Shown here piece after piece: positions 30,691-39,794 of a stretch of 64,000 bases of DNA (within the stretch, counting starts at the first letter, position 1; every line of letters begins with the position of its first letter). Both the position numbers and the translations under genes were made by a program. The stretch comes from an uncultured Duncaniella sp. (GTDB lineage Bacteria; Bacteroidota; Bacteroidia; Bacteroidales; Muribaculaceae), in NCBI GenBank assembly GCA_910577255.1, contig CAJTMH010000002.1, forward strand, positions 372,001 through 436,000, read 5' to 3'. The notes beneath the pieces are model-generated. The model had not been told where the DNA came from. It ran no database searches and worked only from the letters and a program-made list of their open reading frames with translations.

Positions 30691-31644
30691 ATGCGTAACT
30701 TTACCAACGTAACCGATATAGGCCCGCTTGACATAGCTGTCAAGGAGGCCCTCGAAGTGAAAAACAACCGCTTCGGCTACACCCATCTTGGCAAGAACAA
30801 GACGTTGCTGATGATTTTCTTTAACTCAAGTCTGCGCACACGTCTGAGCACACAGAAGGCAGCGATGAATCTCGGCATGAACGTGATGGTGCTCGATGTG
30901 AACCAGGGAGCATGGAAGCTCGAAACCGAACGCGGAGTAGTGATGGACGGCGACAAGGCTGAGCATCTTCTCGAAGCAATACCGGTGATGGGCTCCTACT
31001 GCGACATCATTGGCGTACGATCATTCGCCGGGCTGAAGGATAAGGCTGAGGACTACGAGGAACGTGTCATCAACCAGTTCATCAAATACTCCGGGCGCCC
31101 TGTGTTCAGCATGGAAGCGGCCACCCGCCACCCACTGCAGAGTTTCGCCGACTTAATCACCATCGAGGAATTCAAGACAAAAGAACGCCCGAAAGTGGTG
31201 ATGACCTGGGCTCCGCATCCCAAGGCACTCCCCCAAGCAGTTCCGAACTCGTTCGCCGAGTGGATGAATGCCACAGACTACGACTTTGTCATCACCCATC
31301 CCGAAGGATATGAACTCGCACCGGAATTCGTGGGAAAAGCCCGCGTGGAGTATGACCAGCGCAAGGCTCTCGAAGGTGCTGATTTCGTATATGCGAAGAA
31401 CTGGTCAGCTTTCGCTGACCCGAATTACGGAAAAGTGCTCAACACTGACCGCGCCTGGACTGTCGACACAGAAAAGATGGCGCTCACTGACAACGCTTTC
31501 TTCATGCACTGTCTGCCTGTGAGACGCAACATGATCGTGACCGACGACGTGATTGAATCGGACCGCAGCATAGTGATACCCGAAGCCGCCAACCGCGAGA
31601 TTTCAGCACAGGTGGTGATAAAACGTCTGCTCGAATCACTTTAA
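30691..31644 (+). CDS. argF': N-succinylornithine carbamoyltransferase (acetyl alternative possible)
   Basis: A 317-residue transcarbamylase of the Bacteroides/Xanthomonas type, not classical OTC. Carbamoyl-phosphate binding is visible as FFNSSLRTRLSTQ, with FMHCLPVRRNMIVTDDV towards the end. The 80s loop reads ERGVVMDGDKAEHLLEA, placing Ala at residue 90. Published work on the family (B. fragilis SOTCase Pro90, X. campestris AOTCase Glu92) shows this position decides the acyl group: Glu gives acetyl, while Pro, Ser, Val or Ala gives succinyl activity. Ala therefore predicts N-succinylornithine as substrate; the rest of the sequence is very close to what I recall of B. fragilis SOTCase. Confidence 0.88.
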   Translation: MRNFTNVTDIGPLDIAVKEALEVKNNRFGYTHLGKNKTLLMIFFNSSLRTRLSTQKAAMNLGMNVMVLDVNQGAWKLETERGVVMDGDKAEHLLEAIPVMGSYCDIIGVRSFAGLKDKAEDYEERVINQFIKYSGRPVFSMEAATRHPLQSFADLITIEEFKTKERPKVVMTWAPHPKALPQAVPNSFAEWMNATDYDFVITHPEGYELAPEFVGKARVEYDQRKALEGADFVYAKNWSAFADPNYGKVLNTDRAWTVDTEKMALTDNAFFMHCLPVRRNMIVTDDVIESDRSIVIPEAANREISAQVVIKRLLESL

Positions 31645-31656
31645 TCAGCGCATGCC

Positions 31657-32430
31657 ATGTCGATAAAAGTGATAAAAATAGGCGGAAACGTGGTTGATAA
31701 CCCTGATGCTTTAAAGCGTTTCATCACCGACTTCGCGTCGCTGCCGGGAAAGAAAATACTGGTACACGGCGGAGGAAAGGAGGCCACACGACTGAGCGCC
31801 CGACTCGATATACCTACCACAATGATAGAGGGACGGCGCGTCACTACCCGGGAAACTCTCGACGTGGTGACGATGGTCTATGCCGGCTTAGTCAACAAAC
31901 GCGTGGTGTCGATGCTCCAGGAAGCAGGATGTAATGCCATCGGGCTTTCGGGAGCCGACGGAAACGTGATCAAAGCAACCCGCCGCAAGCCTAATCCGAT
32001 AGACTACGGATATGTAGGGGACATAGACCCTGCCAACGTCAACGCAGAGTTCATAGGCACGTTGCTCGAAGCCGGAGTCACCCCGGTGTTCTGCGCCATC
32101 ACGCATGACGGCAACGGCACTCTACTCAACTGCAACGCCGACACCATAGCCTCGTCAGTGGCCTTGGGCGCGTCGCGCATCGAGTCGACCGACTTGATAT
32201 TTTGCTTCGAGCAGAAAGGTGTCATGCGCGACATTGATGACCCTGAGTCACTGATACCCCACATCACTCCCCCACTCTACGCCGAACTCAAGGCATCGGG
32301 GGTGGTCAACAAGGGGATGGTGCCTAAAATCGACAATGCATTCGCGGCAATCGAGGCAGGGGTCAACAGTGTGACAATAAAGCATTCGGATAATCTGACA
32401 CGCCCCACAGGCACAACCATAAGCAAGTGA
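31657..32430 (+). CDS. argB: N-acylglutamate kinase
   Basis: A 257-residue amino-acid kinase. The phosphate-binding KIGGNVVDNP and LVHGGGKEATRLSARL are at the N-terminus, and the C-terminal nucleotide region includes VVNKGMVPKIDNAFAAIEAGV. It lacks the extra N-terminal helix of arginine-inhibited hexameric enzymes, so feedback control through that helix is unlikely. argE starts inside its last codons (GTGA overlap). Confidence 0.93.
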   Translation: MSIKVIKIGGNVVDNPDALKRFITDFASLPGKKILVHGGGKEATRLSARLDIPTTMIEGRRVTTRETLDVVTMVYAGLVNKRVVSMLQEAGCNAIGLSGADGNVIKATRRKPNPIDYGYVGDIDPANVNAEFIGTLLEAGVTPVFCAITHDGNGTLLNCNADTIASSVALGASRIESTDLIFCFEQKGVMRDIDDPESLIPHITPPLYAELKASGVVNKGMVPKIDNAFAAIEAGVNSVTIKHSDNLTRPTGTTISK

Positions 32431-33518
32431 ACGAATCCAAAAGCCATACCTATCTGTCACTGCTGAGGAGGCTCATAGCCACCCCATCAGTGTCGAGGCA
32501 GGAAAACGACACTGCCGACATCATCTATGACCATCTCGCGGAAGGAGGAGCAGATGTGCACCGCATACACAACAACGTGTGGGCGCTGAACCGGCATTAC
32601 TCGCCTGAAAAACCCACGTTGCTTCTCAACTCCCATCACGACACCGTCAAACCTGCGGCAAGCTACACACTCAATCCATACGATCCTGTCATACGCGACG
32701 GAAAGCTATACGGACTTGGGAGTAACGACGCCGGGGCTTCGGCCGTGTCGCTGACACAGGTGTTCATGGATCTACACGACTCGACAGAGCTCCCATGGAA
32801 TATCCTGCTGGCCATCACTGCCGAGGAGGAAGTTGGCGGCGAGAACGGCATGCGTGCCTTCCTGCCACATATAGCCGGACAAGGCATCACGGTCAATTGC
32901 GCGGTAGTGGGCGAGCCCACCGGCATGCAACCCGCCGTGGCTGAGCGCGGACTTGTGGTGCTCGACTGCCTGACAAAAGGTGTCACGGGTCATGCCGCCC
33001 GGGGTGAAGGTGTAAATGCGATATATAAGGCGATGGCTGATATAGACCGTCTGCGGACTTACAGGTTCCCCCACTCGTCAGAGGTGCTCGGCGATGTGTC
33101 GGTCAACATCACCCAGATCAATGCCGGTTGGCAACACAATGCCATCCCTGACGAATGTAAATGGGTGGTGGATATCCGCACCACCGACCGTTTCACCAAC
33201 GAGGAGACGGTAGAGCTGCTGCGCGCCCAGGTCAAGGACTCGCAATTGACCCCCCGATCCACACGTGTACGCGCATCGGTCATCCCCGACACGCACCCTC
33301 TTGTCCGGGCTGCCCTGAGCCTTGGCCTACATCCTTTCGTATCCCCCACCACAAGCGATATGTCGCTCATGTATGACTTTCCATCACTTAAGATAGGACC
33401 TGGAGAGTCGTCACGAAGCCATTCGGCTGATGAATTCGTATATCTTGCTGAAATAGAGGGGGCGATCCCATTATATCACAAATTACTTTCAGAATTTTTT
33501 AAACTCTCATCAATATGA
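32427..33518 (+). CDS. argE: M20-family deacylase, N-acylcitrulline/N-acylornithine deacylase
   Basis: A 363-residue M20 metallopeptidase-fold protein with GTG start overlapping argB by 4 bp. Metal ligands are visible in LLNSHHDTVKP, GLGSNDAGAS, the general-base EEE in TAEEEVGGENG, and the later His in GESSRSHSADEF. Because the transcarbamylase acts on acylated ornithine, the natural substrate is probably N-acylcitrulline (succinyl or acetyl) rather than acetylornithine; this is inferred from context. Overlaps argH by 4 bp. Confidence 0.88.
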   Translation: MNESKSHTYLSLLRRLIATPSVSRQENDTADIIYDHLAEGGADVHRIHNNVWALNRHYSPEKPTLLLNSHHDTVKPAASYTLNPYDPVIRDGKLYGLGSNDAGASAVSLTQVFMDLHDSTELPWNILLAITAEEEVGGENGMRAFLPHIAGQGITVNCAVVGEPTGMQPAVAERGLVVLDCLTKGVTGHAARGEGVNAIYKAMADIDRLRTYRFPHSSEVLGDVSVNITQINAGWQHNAIPDECKWVVDIRTTDRFTNEETVELLRAQVKDSQLTPRSTRVRASVIPDTHPLVRAALSLGLHPFVSPTTSDMSLMYDFPSLKIGPGESSRSHSADEFVYLAEIEGAIPLYHKLLSEFFKLSSI

Positions 33519-34816
33519 AACTTTGGAGCAAAGGGTTTGAGCCCGACAAGATGATAGAAGAATTTACCGTCGGAAATGACCGTGAACTGGATTTACGGCT
33601 TGCCCGCTATGATGTGGAAGGCTCGATGGCACATATCAAGATGCTGCAAAGCATCGGACTCCTCTCGGCCGAAGAACTCGACATCCTGCTCAAGGCTTTA
33701 GGAGAGATAGCCGAGGTTATTGAGCGCGACGAATTCAAAATCGAGGATGGAATCGAGGATGTCCACTCGCAGGTAGAGTTCATGCTCACCGCGAAATTGG
33801 GCGACGTGGGCAAGAAAATCCACTCGGGCCGTTCGCGCAACGATCAGGTGCTCGTCGATCTTAAACTATTCATGCGTGATGAGCTCAAGAAAGTAGCCGA
33901 AGCCGTAGAGAAGCTCTTCCGTCGCCTTCAGATGCTGAGTGAAGAGCACAAGGATGTGCTCATGCCCGGCTACACACATCTGCAGGTGGCCATGCCGTCA
34001 TCATTCGGTCTTTGGTTCGGAGCTTACGCCGAATCACTTGCCGACGACATGCAGATGCTCGTCGCAGCATATAATATTGCCAACCAGAATCCATTGGGTT
34101 CGGCAGCGGGCTATGGTTCGTCATTTCCGCTCGACAGGGAGATGACCACGCGCCTGCTGGGCTTTGATACGCTCCACTACAATGTTGTGGCGGCACAGAT
34201 GTCGAGAGGCAAAACGGAGCGGGCCGCATCAATGGCCATCAGCGCCATAGCCTCAACACTCGGGCATCTGGCCATGGACGTGTGCATGTGGATGTGCCAG
34301 AACTTCGGGTTCGTCAGCTTCCCAGACGAACTGACCACAGGGTCATCAATCATGCCCCACAAGAAGAACCCGGATGTATTTGAGATAATGCGTGGCAAAT
34401 GCAACCGTCTGCAGTCGGTACAGAACGAGATTGCACTGCTCACAGCCAATCTGCCATTGGGCTACAACAGGGATTTGCAGCTGCTTAAGGATATAATATT
34501 CCCGGCCACCACTGAAATGATACAATGTCTTGAAATGGCCGACTTCATGCTCCAGCACATACGCGTGAAACATGACATCATCAATGACAGCCGTTATGAC
34601 TATCTGTTCACCGTTGAAGAGGTGAACCGCCTGGTCCTCGATGGTGTACCCTTCAGAGAAGCCTATAAGAAAGTCGGACTGGAGGTGCAGGAGGGTACTT
34701 ATAAACCGGTGCGCAGCGTGCATCACACTCATGCCGGCTCAATCAATAACCTCTGCAACCCGCAAATCGCGCTTAAATTCCAAGCGCTTATGGATAAAAT
34801 ATCACCTAAAGCCTAA
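33515..34816 (+). CDS. argH: Argininosuccinate lyase
   Basis: A 433-residue member of the fumarase/aspartase superfamily that splits argininosuccinate into arginine and fumarate. Motifs are IHSGRSRNDQV, the His region of PGYTHLQVAMPSSFG and the signature GSSIMPHKKNPDVFE near residue 280. It is the last gene of the operon, overlapping argE by 4 bp, with a strong terminator about 35 bp downstream. Confidence 0.96.
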   Translation: MKLWSKGFEPDKMIEEFTVGNDRELDLRLARYDVEGSMAHIKMLQSIGLLSAEELDILLKALGEIAEVIERDEFKIEDGIEDVHSQVEFMLTAKLGDVGKKIHSGRSRNDQVLVDLKLFMRDELKKVAEAVEKLFRRLQMLSEEHKDVLMPGYTHLQVAMPSSFGLWFGAYAESLADDMQMLVAAYNIANQNPLGSAAGYGSSFPLDREMTTRLLGFDTLHYNVVAAQMSRGKTERAASMAISAIASTLGHLAMDVCMWMCQNFGFVSFPDELTTGSSIMPHKKNPDVFEIMRGKCNRLQSVQNEIALLTANLPLGYNRDLQLLKDIIFPATTEMIQCLEMADFMLQHIRVKHDIINDSRYDYLFTVEEVNRLVLDGVPFREAYKKVGLEVQEGTYKPVRSVHHTHAGSINNLCNPQIALKFQALMDKISPKA

Positions 34817-34849
34817 GTCACAGACAGCCCCATAGAGGCTCATAGCCGC

Positions 34850-34911
34850 AAAACGACAAGTCCACCTGAATCTTAAAAATTCAAGTGGACTTGTTGTTTT
34901 CTATTTTTTAG
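34850..34911 (+). terminator. Bidirectional terminator between argH and the sensor kinase gene
   Basis: Twenty-two-base arms running from AAAACGACAAG to ACTTGTTGTTTT with two G-U-type positions and a short A-rich loop. T-rich on both strands outside the stem, so it can serve the convergent genes on either side. Confidence 0.88.
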
Positions 34912-34922
34912 ACTGAGAGGAA

Positions 34923-36419
34923 TCAACTATCCTCATCATCATCATCATGTGGAGTAGATTCTGTCCATTTCGGAAGGGTGAAGATAAATTCCAGACCTCC
35001 TACCGAACGGTTATGGACCGATATGGTGCCACCAAGCGACATGACTGTACTCTTGACGATGGGAAGGCCCAAGCCTGTTCCCCCGGCCTTACGTGAGCGG
35101 CCGGTATCAACTCTGTAGAATCTCTCAAACAAGTGCGGGATATGCTCTTCACCCACACCGGAACCATTGTCATAGAAAGAGAACACATAGAACCGTTCGC
35201 TCTCGGAAATGAGCCTGAATCCTATCTTTGTACCTCCCGAATGCATGGCTGCATTACGAATCAGGCCACAAATCATACCGGAAATAAGGTTATAGTTGCC
35301 TGTTACCAAACAGTTGATAGGGATGTCAAATGTAAATTCCATATCTCCCGCAAGATTATTAGCAGGAAGGTCATTATCAATCTGATAGACCATCTCATGA
35401 ATATCTACACAGTCGACGGCAATCTTGTCACTTCCGTTCTCGAGTCGAGTCATGGTCGAGACATCATTCAGGAGGTTGGAGAGGCGCTCCACATTGGCAA
35501 GCATGCGCTCAAGGAAACGCTTGCGTGTGGCCTCGTCCATCCCGGGGTCAGCGATTATGGATTCGAGATAACCACGAATGATACCGACCGGAGTCTTTAT
35601 TTCATGATTGATATTGTTGGTCATCTGGCGTGTCACACGCGCCTTTTCCTCGATGGCTCTCACAGCCACTTTGCGCTCTTTTTTTATGAGCTCTATGGCA
35701 TTGCCTCGCTCGCGGTAAAGGGTCACAATCTCACGCGAGATGTCACCGAGCTCGTTGCGGGGGAATTTGTCAAGCCCGGTAAAGCGGGTACCTGTAGCCG
35801 CCCTGTAGGCAAAGTCCTTCAGGAGTGTCACACTCCTGGTAAGCATGCGTGTGGAGTAATAGGTCACAAACAACGTGAGCAACAGACAACCTGCTATCAC
35901 AATCCATACCTGGCTGTCAATGTCGATGGCATCATGCAGCTTCTCAGTGTAAGGCATGGCAGTGTAGACGATGATAGCACTGTCAGGGCTCATCACACGC
36001 GAATAGAAGTAAGGGGCTACGCCGTCGTCCAGATCCTGCCCGAGGCCACGGAAACCATCCTCGTCATATTCGCCTGACGTATCCTTGATCATGCTCTCAA
36101 CCTGCAGCGGGATGGGTGTGCCGAGCGAATAGAGCATAGGACCATGATTCTCATACACCGTAAGGCGTACGCCTTCAAACATGGAGCCTTTGAAGTACTG
36201 CTGCGTAAAATTGAGGAATGCGCGCAGACTGACATCGCGTTCATACGCGTCCAGGACGCCGCTGTCAAGCAGGTCGAGCTGCTTATTTATAATCTCGGCT
36301 CTGTAATCAGCCTCACGCTTATACTGATACCAGATTATGAGTCCGAACACCACACACAGCATGAACGCTATGGGCATGAACAGACGCCAGTGGTAGTTAA
36401 TCCTTTTCTTTAAAACCAT
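34923..36419 (-). CDS. Membrane sensor histidine kinase
   Basis: A 498-residue kinase. One membrane segment near residues 12-30, a periplasmic sensor of about 140 residues, a second segment near 172-192, a HAMP-like linker, then the HisKA box NNINHEIKTPVG (phospho-acceptor His near residue 272). The ATPase boxes are LIRNAAMHS, DNGSGVGEEHIP and GGTGLGLPIVKS. The C-terminus is very acidic (HDDDDEDS). It overlaps the response-regulator gene upstream by 23 bp, so the two form one system. The signal is not known; I see no close known sensor domain. Confidence 0.9.
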   Translation of the reverse strand: MVLKKRINYHWRLFMPIAFMLCVVFGLIIWYQYKREADYRAEIINKQLDLLDSGVLDAYERDVSLRAFLNFTQQYFKGSMFEGVRLTVYENHGPMLYSLGTPIPLQVESMIKDTSGEYDEDGFRGLGQDLDDGVAPYFYSRVMSPDSAIIVYTAMPYTEKLHDAIDIDSQVWIVIAGCLLLTLFVTYYSTRMLTRSVTLLKDFAYRAATGTRFTGLDKFPRNELGDISREIVTLYRERGNAIELIKKERKVAVRAIEEKARVTRQMTNNINHEIKTPVGIIRGYLESIIADPGMDEATRKRFLERMLANVERLSNLLNDVSTMTRLENGSDKIAVDCVDIHEMVYQIDNDLPANNLAGDMEFTFDIPINCLVTGNYNLISGMICGLIRNAAMHSGGTKIGFRLISESERFYVFSFYDNGSGVGEEHIPHLFERFYRVDTGRSRKAGGTGLGLPIVKSTVMSLGGTISVHNRSVGGLEFIFTLPKWTESTPHDDDDEDS

Positions 36420-37110
36420 AGCCGAATCCTAATCGAGTCACTATGTTGTTACCATATTCACCGATTTTCTTGCGGAGTCGGGTGATATTCGTGTCGATAG
36501 TGCGGTTGGTCACCACCACATCGTCGGCCCACACGTGGCGAATTATCTCCTCACGTGAATAAATCCTATTGCGATGAGTAAGGAAGAATGAGAGAATCTC
36601 CAACTCGGTTTTAGTAAGAGCCACAGGCTCTCCGTCGAGGTAGCAAATCTTGTCATTAGGGTCGATACGCAGCCCTTCATACACGATCTGTGGTTCAAGG
36701 CCATCTTCCACCATAGGGGCAGCCGCAGCGCGGCGAGCCATCTGTGTGCGACGGAGCACGGCGTTGACGCGTGCCAGCATTTCGCTGATCTTGAATGGCT
36801 TGGTGATATAATCATCAGCACCGATGTTAAGCCCCATCACTGTATCATCCTCACCGTTGAGTGCCGAACAGAAGATTATAGGGCGGTCCTCTGTGGCCGA
36901 TGTGTTGCGCAGGCGTTTGGCAAAATCAAAACCGCTTAAACGCTCCATCATTATATCAACAATAAAGAGATCGTAGGGCGTAAGATCCATATCCAATGCC
37001 TCTTCGGCACTGTAGGCAGTATCCACCTCATATCCTTCTTTCTGAAGATTATACTTCAGGATTTCGCATATAGATTCTTCGTCGTCAATAACTAATAGGC
37101 GAGTACTCAT
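36397..37110 (-). CDS. OmpR-family response regulator
   Basis: A 237-residue protein. The receiver domain has acidic DDEE near residue 10, the phospho-Asp in LFIVDIMM near residue 53, and the Lys in DYITKPF near 105. The winged-helix DNA-binding domain follows after a short linker (ALTKTELEILSFFLTHRNRI, then DTNITRLRKKIGEYG). First gene of the pair; the kinase gene starts within its last codons. No consensus promoter was found in front of it. Confidence 0.93.
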   Translation of the reverse strand: MSTRLLVIDDEESICEILKYNLQKEGYEVDTAYSAEEALDMDLTPYDLFIVDIMMERLSGFDFAKRLRNTSATEDRPIIFCSALNGEDDTVMGLNIGADDYITKPFKISEMLARVNAVLRRTQMARRAAAAPMVEDGLEPQIVYEGLRIDPNDKICYLDGEPVALTKTELEILSFFLTHRNRIYSREEIIRHVWADDVVVTNRTIDTNITRLRKKIGEYGNNIVTRLGFGYGFKEKD

Positions 37111-37296
37111 TTTATTCTTTTTCCTTAATTTAAATACTTGGTTGCTAAAATTTCACGGAACAACAGGCCAAACGGTTGCTCCAGGCCTTTCAGTCGCTAA
37201 ATTACAATATTTTTTGAGGGGAATTAGTTAATATATGTTAAAACAACTTTTTGCGTGAACTTTTCCTTTCCCCGGGAGTTTTAAAGACATAGTTAC

Positions 37297-37371
37297 TATA
37301 TTTGCACTGTGTTTTCATGGTATTAGATTTAAGGTTAAAGAATATAGGCTGTCGGGAGACAGCCTATTTTT
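37297..37371 (+). ncRNA. Minimal promoter-to-terminator unit: about 60-nt small RNA or mini-ORF
   Basis: TATATTTG (37297-37304, exact -7 match) is followed about 40 nt later by a perfect 9-bp hairpin TAGGCTGTC/GACAGCCTA with a GGGA loop and TTTTT (37345-37371). The predicted transcript is about 37311-37371. It does not lead into any plus-strand gene; mgtE and the response regulator lie on the other strand. An ATG at 37317 opens a 21-codon frame (MVLDLRLKNIGCRETAYFCFI) that runs through the hairpin and stops at 37382, just beyond the terminator. Whether it acts as an RNA or encodes a peptide is open. The rest of the 317-nt gap (37111-37427) shows no other gene. Confidence 0.6.
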
Positions 37372-37427
37372 GTTTCATCTGACTAATGGCACGTCCTCAT
37401 TGCCAAGCAAAGAGGACAGCTGCGGAA

Positions 37428-38792
37428 TCAATGCGCGAAACTGATGATGAGCCAAGAGGAAATGGTCATGTAGATGAGCATACCGATAATGTCGTTTGTA
37501 ATCGAGATAAACGGTCCGGTGGCCAATGCTGGGTCAATCTTTAGCTTCTCGAGAGTGAGGGGCACAAATGTGCCAAACACAGATGCGAACATCACCACAC
37601 AGAACAGAGAGATTGACACGGCGAAAGTGGTGACCTCATGCCCCTGTCCGATGGTGAAGAAATTGTAGAAAAACACAAGCAAGGCTATGATAGAGCCATT
37701 AAGCAACCCCACTCCAAGTTCACGCAAAAGCTGACGCGATGACTTCTTTATGTCAAGCGAACCGTTGGCAAGACCCTGTACAACAATTGCCGACGACTGG
37801 GTGCCGACATTACCACCTGTACCACCGATAAGAGGAATGAAGAGCGCAAGTGCCGGATCAACAACAAATCCGCCTTCGAATTTACCAAGTATAAACGAAT
37901 TGCAGAGTCCGCCTACCATACCGATAAGCAGCCAAGGTAAACGCGCTTTTGTCTGTGCGAAAAGTTTATCATCCGACTCGACATCGCCGGAGAGACCTGA
38001 AGCCAACTGGTAGTCACGTTCACTTGAATCACGCACCTTATCCATCACGTCGTCGACGGTGATACGCCCAAGCAGACGCCCTATCGAGTCAATGACAGGC
38101 ATCGCCACAAGGTCATATTTCTCAAAGTCAAGGGCTACCTCATCAATGGGAGTGTCAACCTTGACTGACACTGGATCCGTCTCCATCACATGCTTTATCT
38201 TGGACACCGATGGGTGTGTGATAAGCTTCTTAAGCGGAAGGGTGCCACGCAGACGTTCGTCATTGTCAACGACATACACATAGTAAACCTCGTCCATATC
38301 CTCGGCCTGCATCCTCATCTGCTTGATACATTCGGGCATACTCCAGTTCTCATTGACCACAATCATCTCCGTGCCCATGAGACCACCGGCGGTGTCCTCG
38401 TCATACTTCAGAAGGTCGATGATGTCGCCGGCCTGCTCCACGTCGTCAATGTGGCTGAGAATCTTCTCACGCTCATCCTCATCAAGCTCCTGGATAATAT
38501 CCACGGCGTCGTCGGTGTCGAGGTGCTCGATCTGCTTTGCGATATCCTCGGCATCCATCTTAGACAGAAGCTTCAGTCGGTCATCCTCATCAAGTTCCAT
38601 GAGGACATCTGCCTGGGCCTCCTCATCAAGGAGTTTGAAGAGATACTCGGCCTCGTCAAGGTCAAGATCCTGATAAAGTTCGGCAATGTCGGCGGGGTGG
38701 AGGTCGGCAAGTTCATCGCGGGCTGCCTGGTCGGCATGGTCCTCGATTATTTTACGGATATAGGTAAGATATTCGGGAGTATATTCTTTCAT
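37428..38792 (-). CDS. mgtE: Magnesium transporter MgtE
   Basis: A 454-residue protein. An acidic N-terminal helical domain (about residues 1-130), two CBS domains (about 135-255), then five membrane segments with the conserved PLIGGTGGNVGTQSS and DPALATGPFISITNDIIG. The Asp in the last motif lines the pore in the family. MgtE is a Mg2+-gated channel whose cytosolic domains close it when Mg2+ is high. It follows rsmA by 50 bp. No M-box-like leader was recognised. Confidence 0.95.
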   Translation of the reverse strand: MKEYTPEYLTYIRKIIEDHADQAARDELADLHPADIAELYQDLDLDEAEYLFKLLDEEAQADVLMELDEDDRLKLLSKMDAEDIAKQIEHLDTDDAVDIIQELDEDEREKILSHIDDVEQAGDIIDLLKYDEDTAGGLMGTEMIVVNENWSMPECIKQMRMQAEDMDEVYYVYVVDNDERLRGTLPLKKLITHPSVSKIKHVMETDPVSVKVDTPIDEVALDFEKYDLVAMPVIDSIGRLLGRITVDDVMDKVRDSSERDYQLASGLSGDVESDDKLFAQTKARLPWLLIGMVGGLCNSFILGKFEGGFVVDPALALFIPLIGGTGGNVGTQSSAIVVQGLANGSLDIKKSSRQLLRELGVGLLNGSIIALLVFFYNFFTIGQGHEVTTFAVSISLFCVVMFASVFGTFVPLTLEKLKIDPALATGPFISITNDIIGMLIYMTISSWLIISFAH

Positions 38793-38842
38793 ATTTCCGG
38801 CGTGATGATTGGAGGAGAGGAGTGTGTTACTTTATTGACTTA

Positions 38843-39655
38843 TCACTTACTGTCCACGAGCTTGGTCAGCTCGATGAACTGCGCAACCGTCAATTGCTCC
38901 GGGCGCATGGCAAGCAAGGGGTCATCAGGCAACGGCACTCCGGCCGGGAACATTCCACGGAGGGAATTTCGGAGGGTCTTGCGTCGCTGTCCGAACGCGG
39001 TCTTCACCACCGATTTAAAAAGTTTTTCGTCACAACCAAGCGATGTGACATCGTTGCGGGTCATTATTATCACTCCGCTCTTTACCTTTGGAGGCGGATT
39101 GAACACGTTTTCATCCACCGTAAAAAGATATTTCACGTCATACCAGGCCTGGAGAAGCACGCTGAGAATTCCTCTGGCTTTTGTGCCCGGTTCGGCGGCA
39201 AAGCGTTCGGCCACCTCGCGCTGGAGCATGCCAGAACAACACACCACCTGCTCCTTATAGTCGAGCACATGGAAAAATATCTGGGATGATATATTGTAGG
39301 GGTAATTACCTATGACACAGAATTTCTGACCGTCAGGATAAACCTTCGAAAGGTCAAGTTTCAGGAAGTCGGCATCAAGTATGCGACCGGCAAGATCAGG
39401 ATAATTGTAACGTAGATAATCAATGCTCTCACCGTCAATCTCGGCAACCTTCACATCATGGCCAGCAGCCAGAAGGTACTTGGTGAGGACCCCCATGCCG
39501 GGGCCAACCTCCATCACCGGCATGCCCTTCCATGGTGAAAGGGTGTCGGCTATGCGCTCGGCTATGGTCTCATCGGTCAGGAAGTGCTGTCCGAGAGCCT
39601 TTTTAGGACGCACGTCGGCGCTGCGTCCTGCTGATGAGAATTGCCTTTTTTTCAT
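38843..39655 (-). CDS. rsmA: 16S rRNA dimethyladenosine transferase
   Basis: A 270-residue enzyme from the ATG at 39655 (MKKRQFSSAG); the frame is open 27 codons upstream, but that part crosses the promoter. The SAM-binding loop is VMEVGPGMGVLTKYLL, and the catalytic motif is IGNYPYNIS near residue 127. It dimethylates two adjacent adenines near the 3' end of 16S rRNA. The N-terminal KKALGQHFL motif is typical. A -7 element lies 6 nt before the ATG, so the mRNA may be leaderless. mgtE follows. Confidence 0.95.
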   Translation of the reverse strand: MKKRQFSSAGRSADVRPKKALGQHFLTDETIAERIADTLSPWKGMPVMEVGPGMGVLTKYLLAAGHDVKVAEIDGESIDYLRYNYPDLAGRILDADFLKLDLSKVYPDGQKFCVIGNYPYNISSQIFFHVLDYKEQVVCCSGMLQREVAERFAAEPGTKARGILSVLLQAWYDVKYLFTVDENVFNPPPKVKSGVIIMTRNDVTSLGCDEKLFKSVVKTAFGQRRKTLRNSLRGMFPAGVPLPDDPLLAMRPEQLTVAQFIELTKLVDSK

Positions 39656-39661
39656 AGAGTG

Positions 39662-39669
39662 CAAAGTTA
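39662..39669 (-). promoter_or_regulatory. -7 element immediately upstream of rsmA
   Basis: TAACTTTG followed by CAC on the minus strand; only 6 nt separate it from the rsmA ATG, so the predicted start falls on the ATG. No TTG at the usual spacing. Confidence 0.5.
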
Positions 39670-39794
39670 AGGGTTTTAGCTGAAAAATCGGGTGTAATAC
39701 CCAACAAAAATCGCCACCACACCGACATGATAGCACTCAGTAACGCCTTTTGACATTTTTTATCCCGCCACATTTCGAACCAATAACCGCTGCG

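Noticed and set aside
35133..36077. 314-codon plus-strand frame opposite the histidine kinase
   Set aside because: The kinase frame carries all family motifs; the antisense frame has none.
38190..39260. 356-codon plus-strand frame opposite mgtE and rsmA
   Set aside because: It spans two real, well-recognised genes on the other strand, repeats leucine-rich low-complexity text and has no promoter in front.
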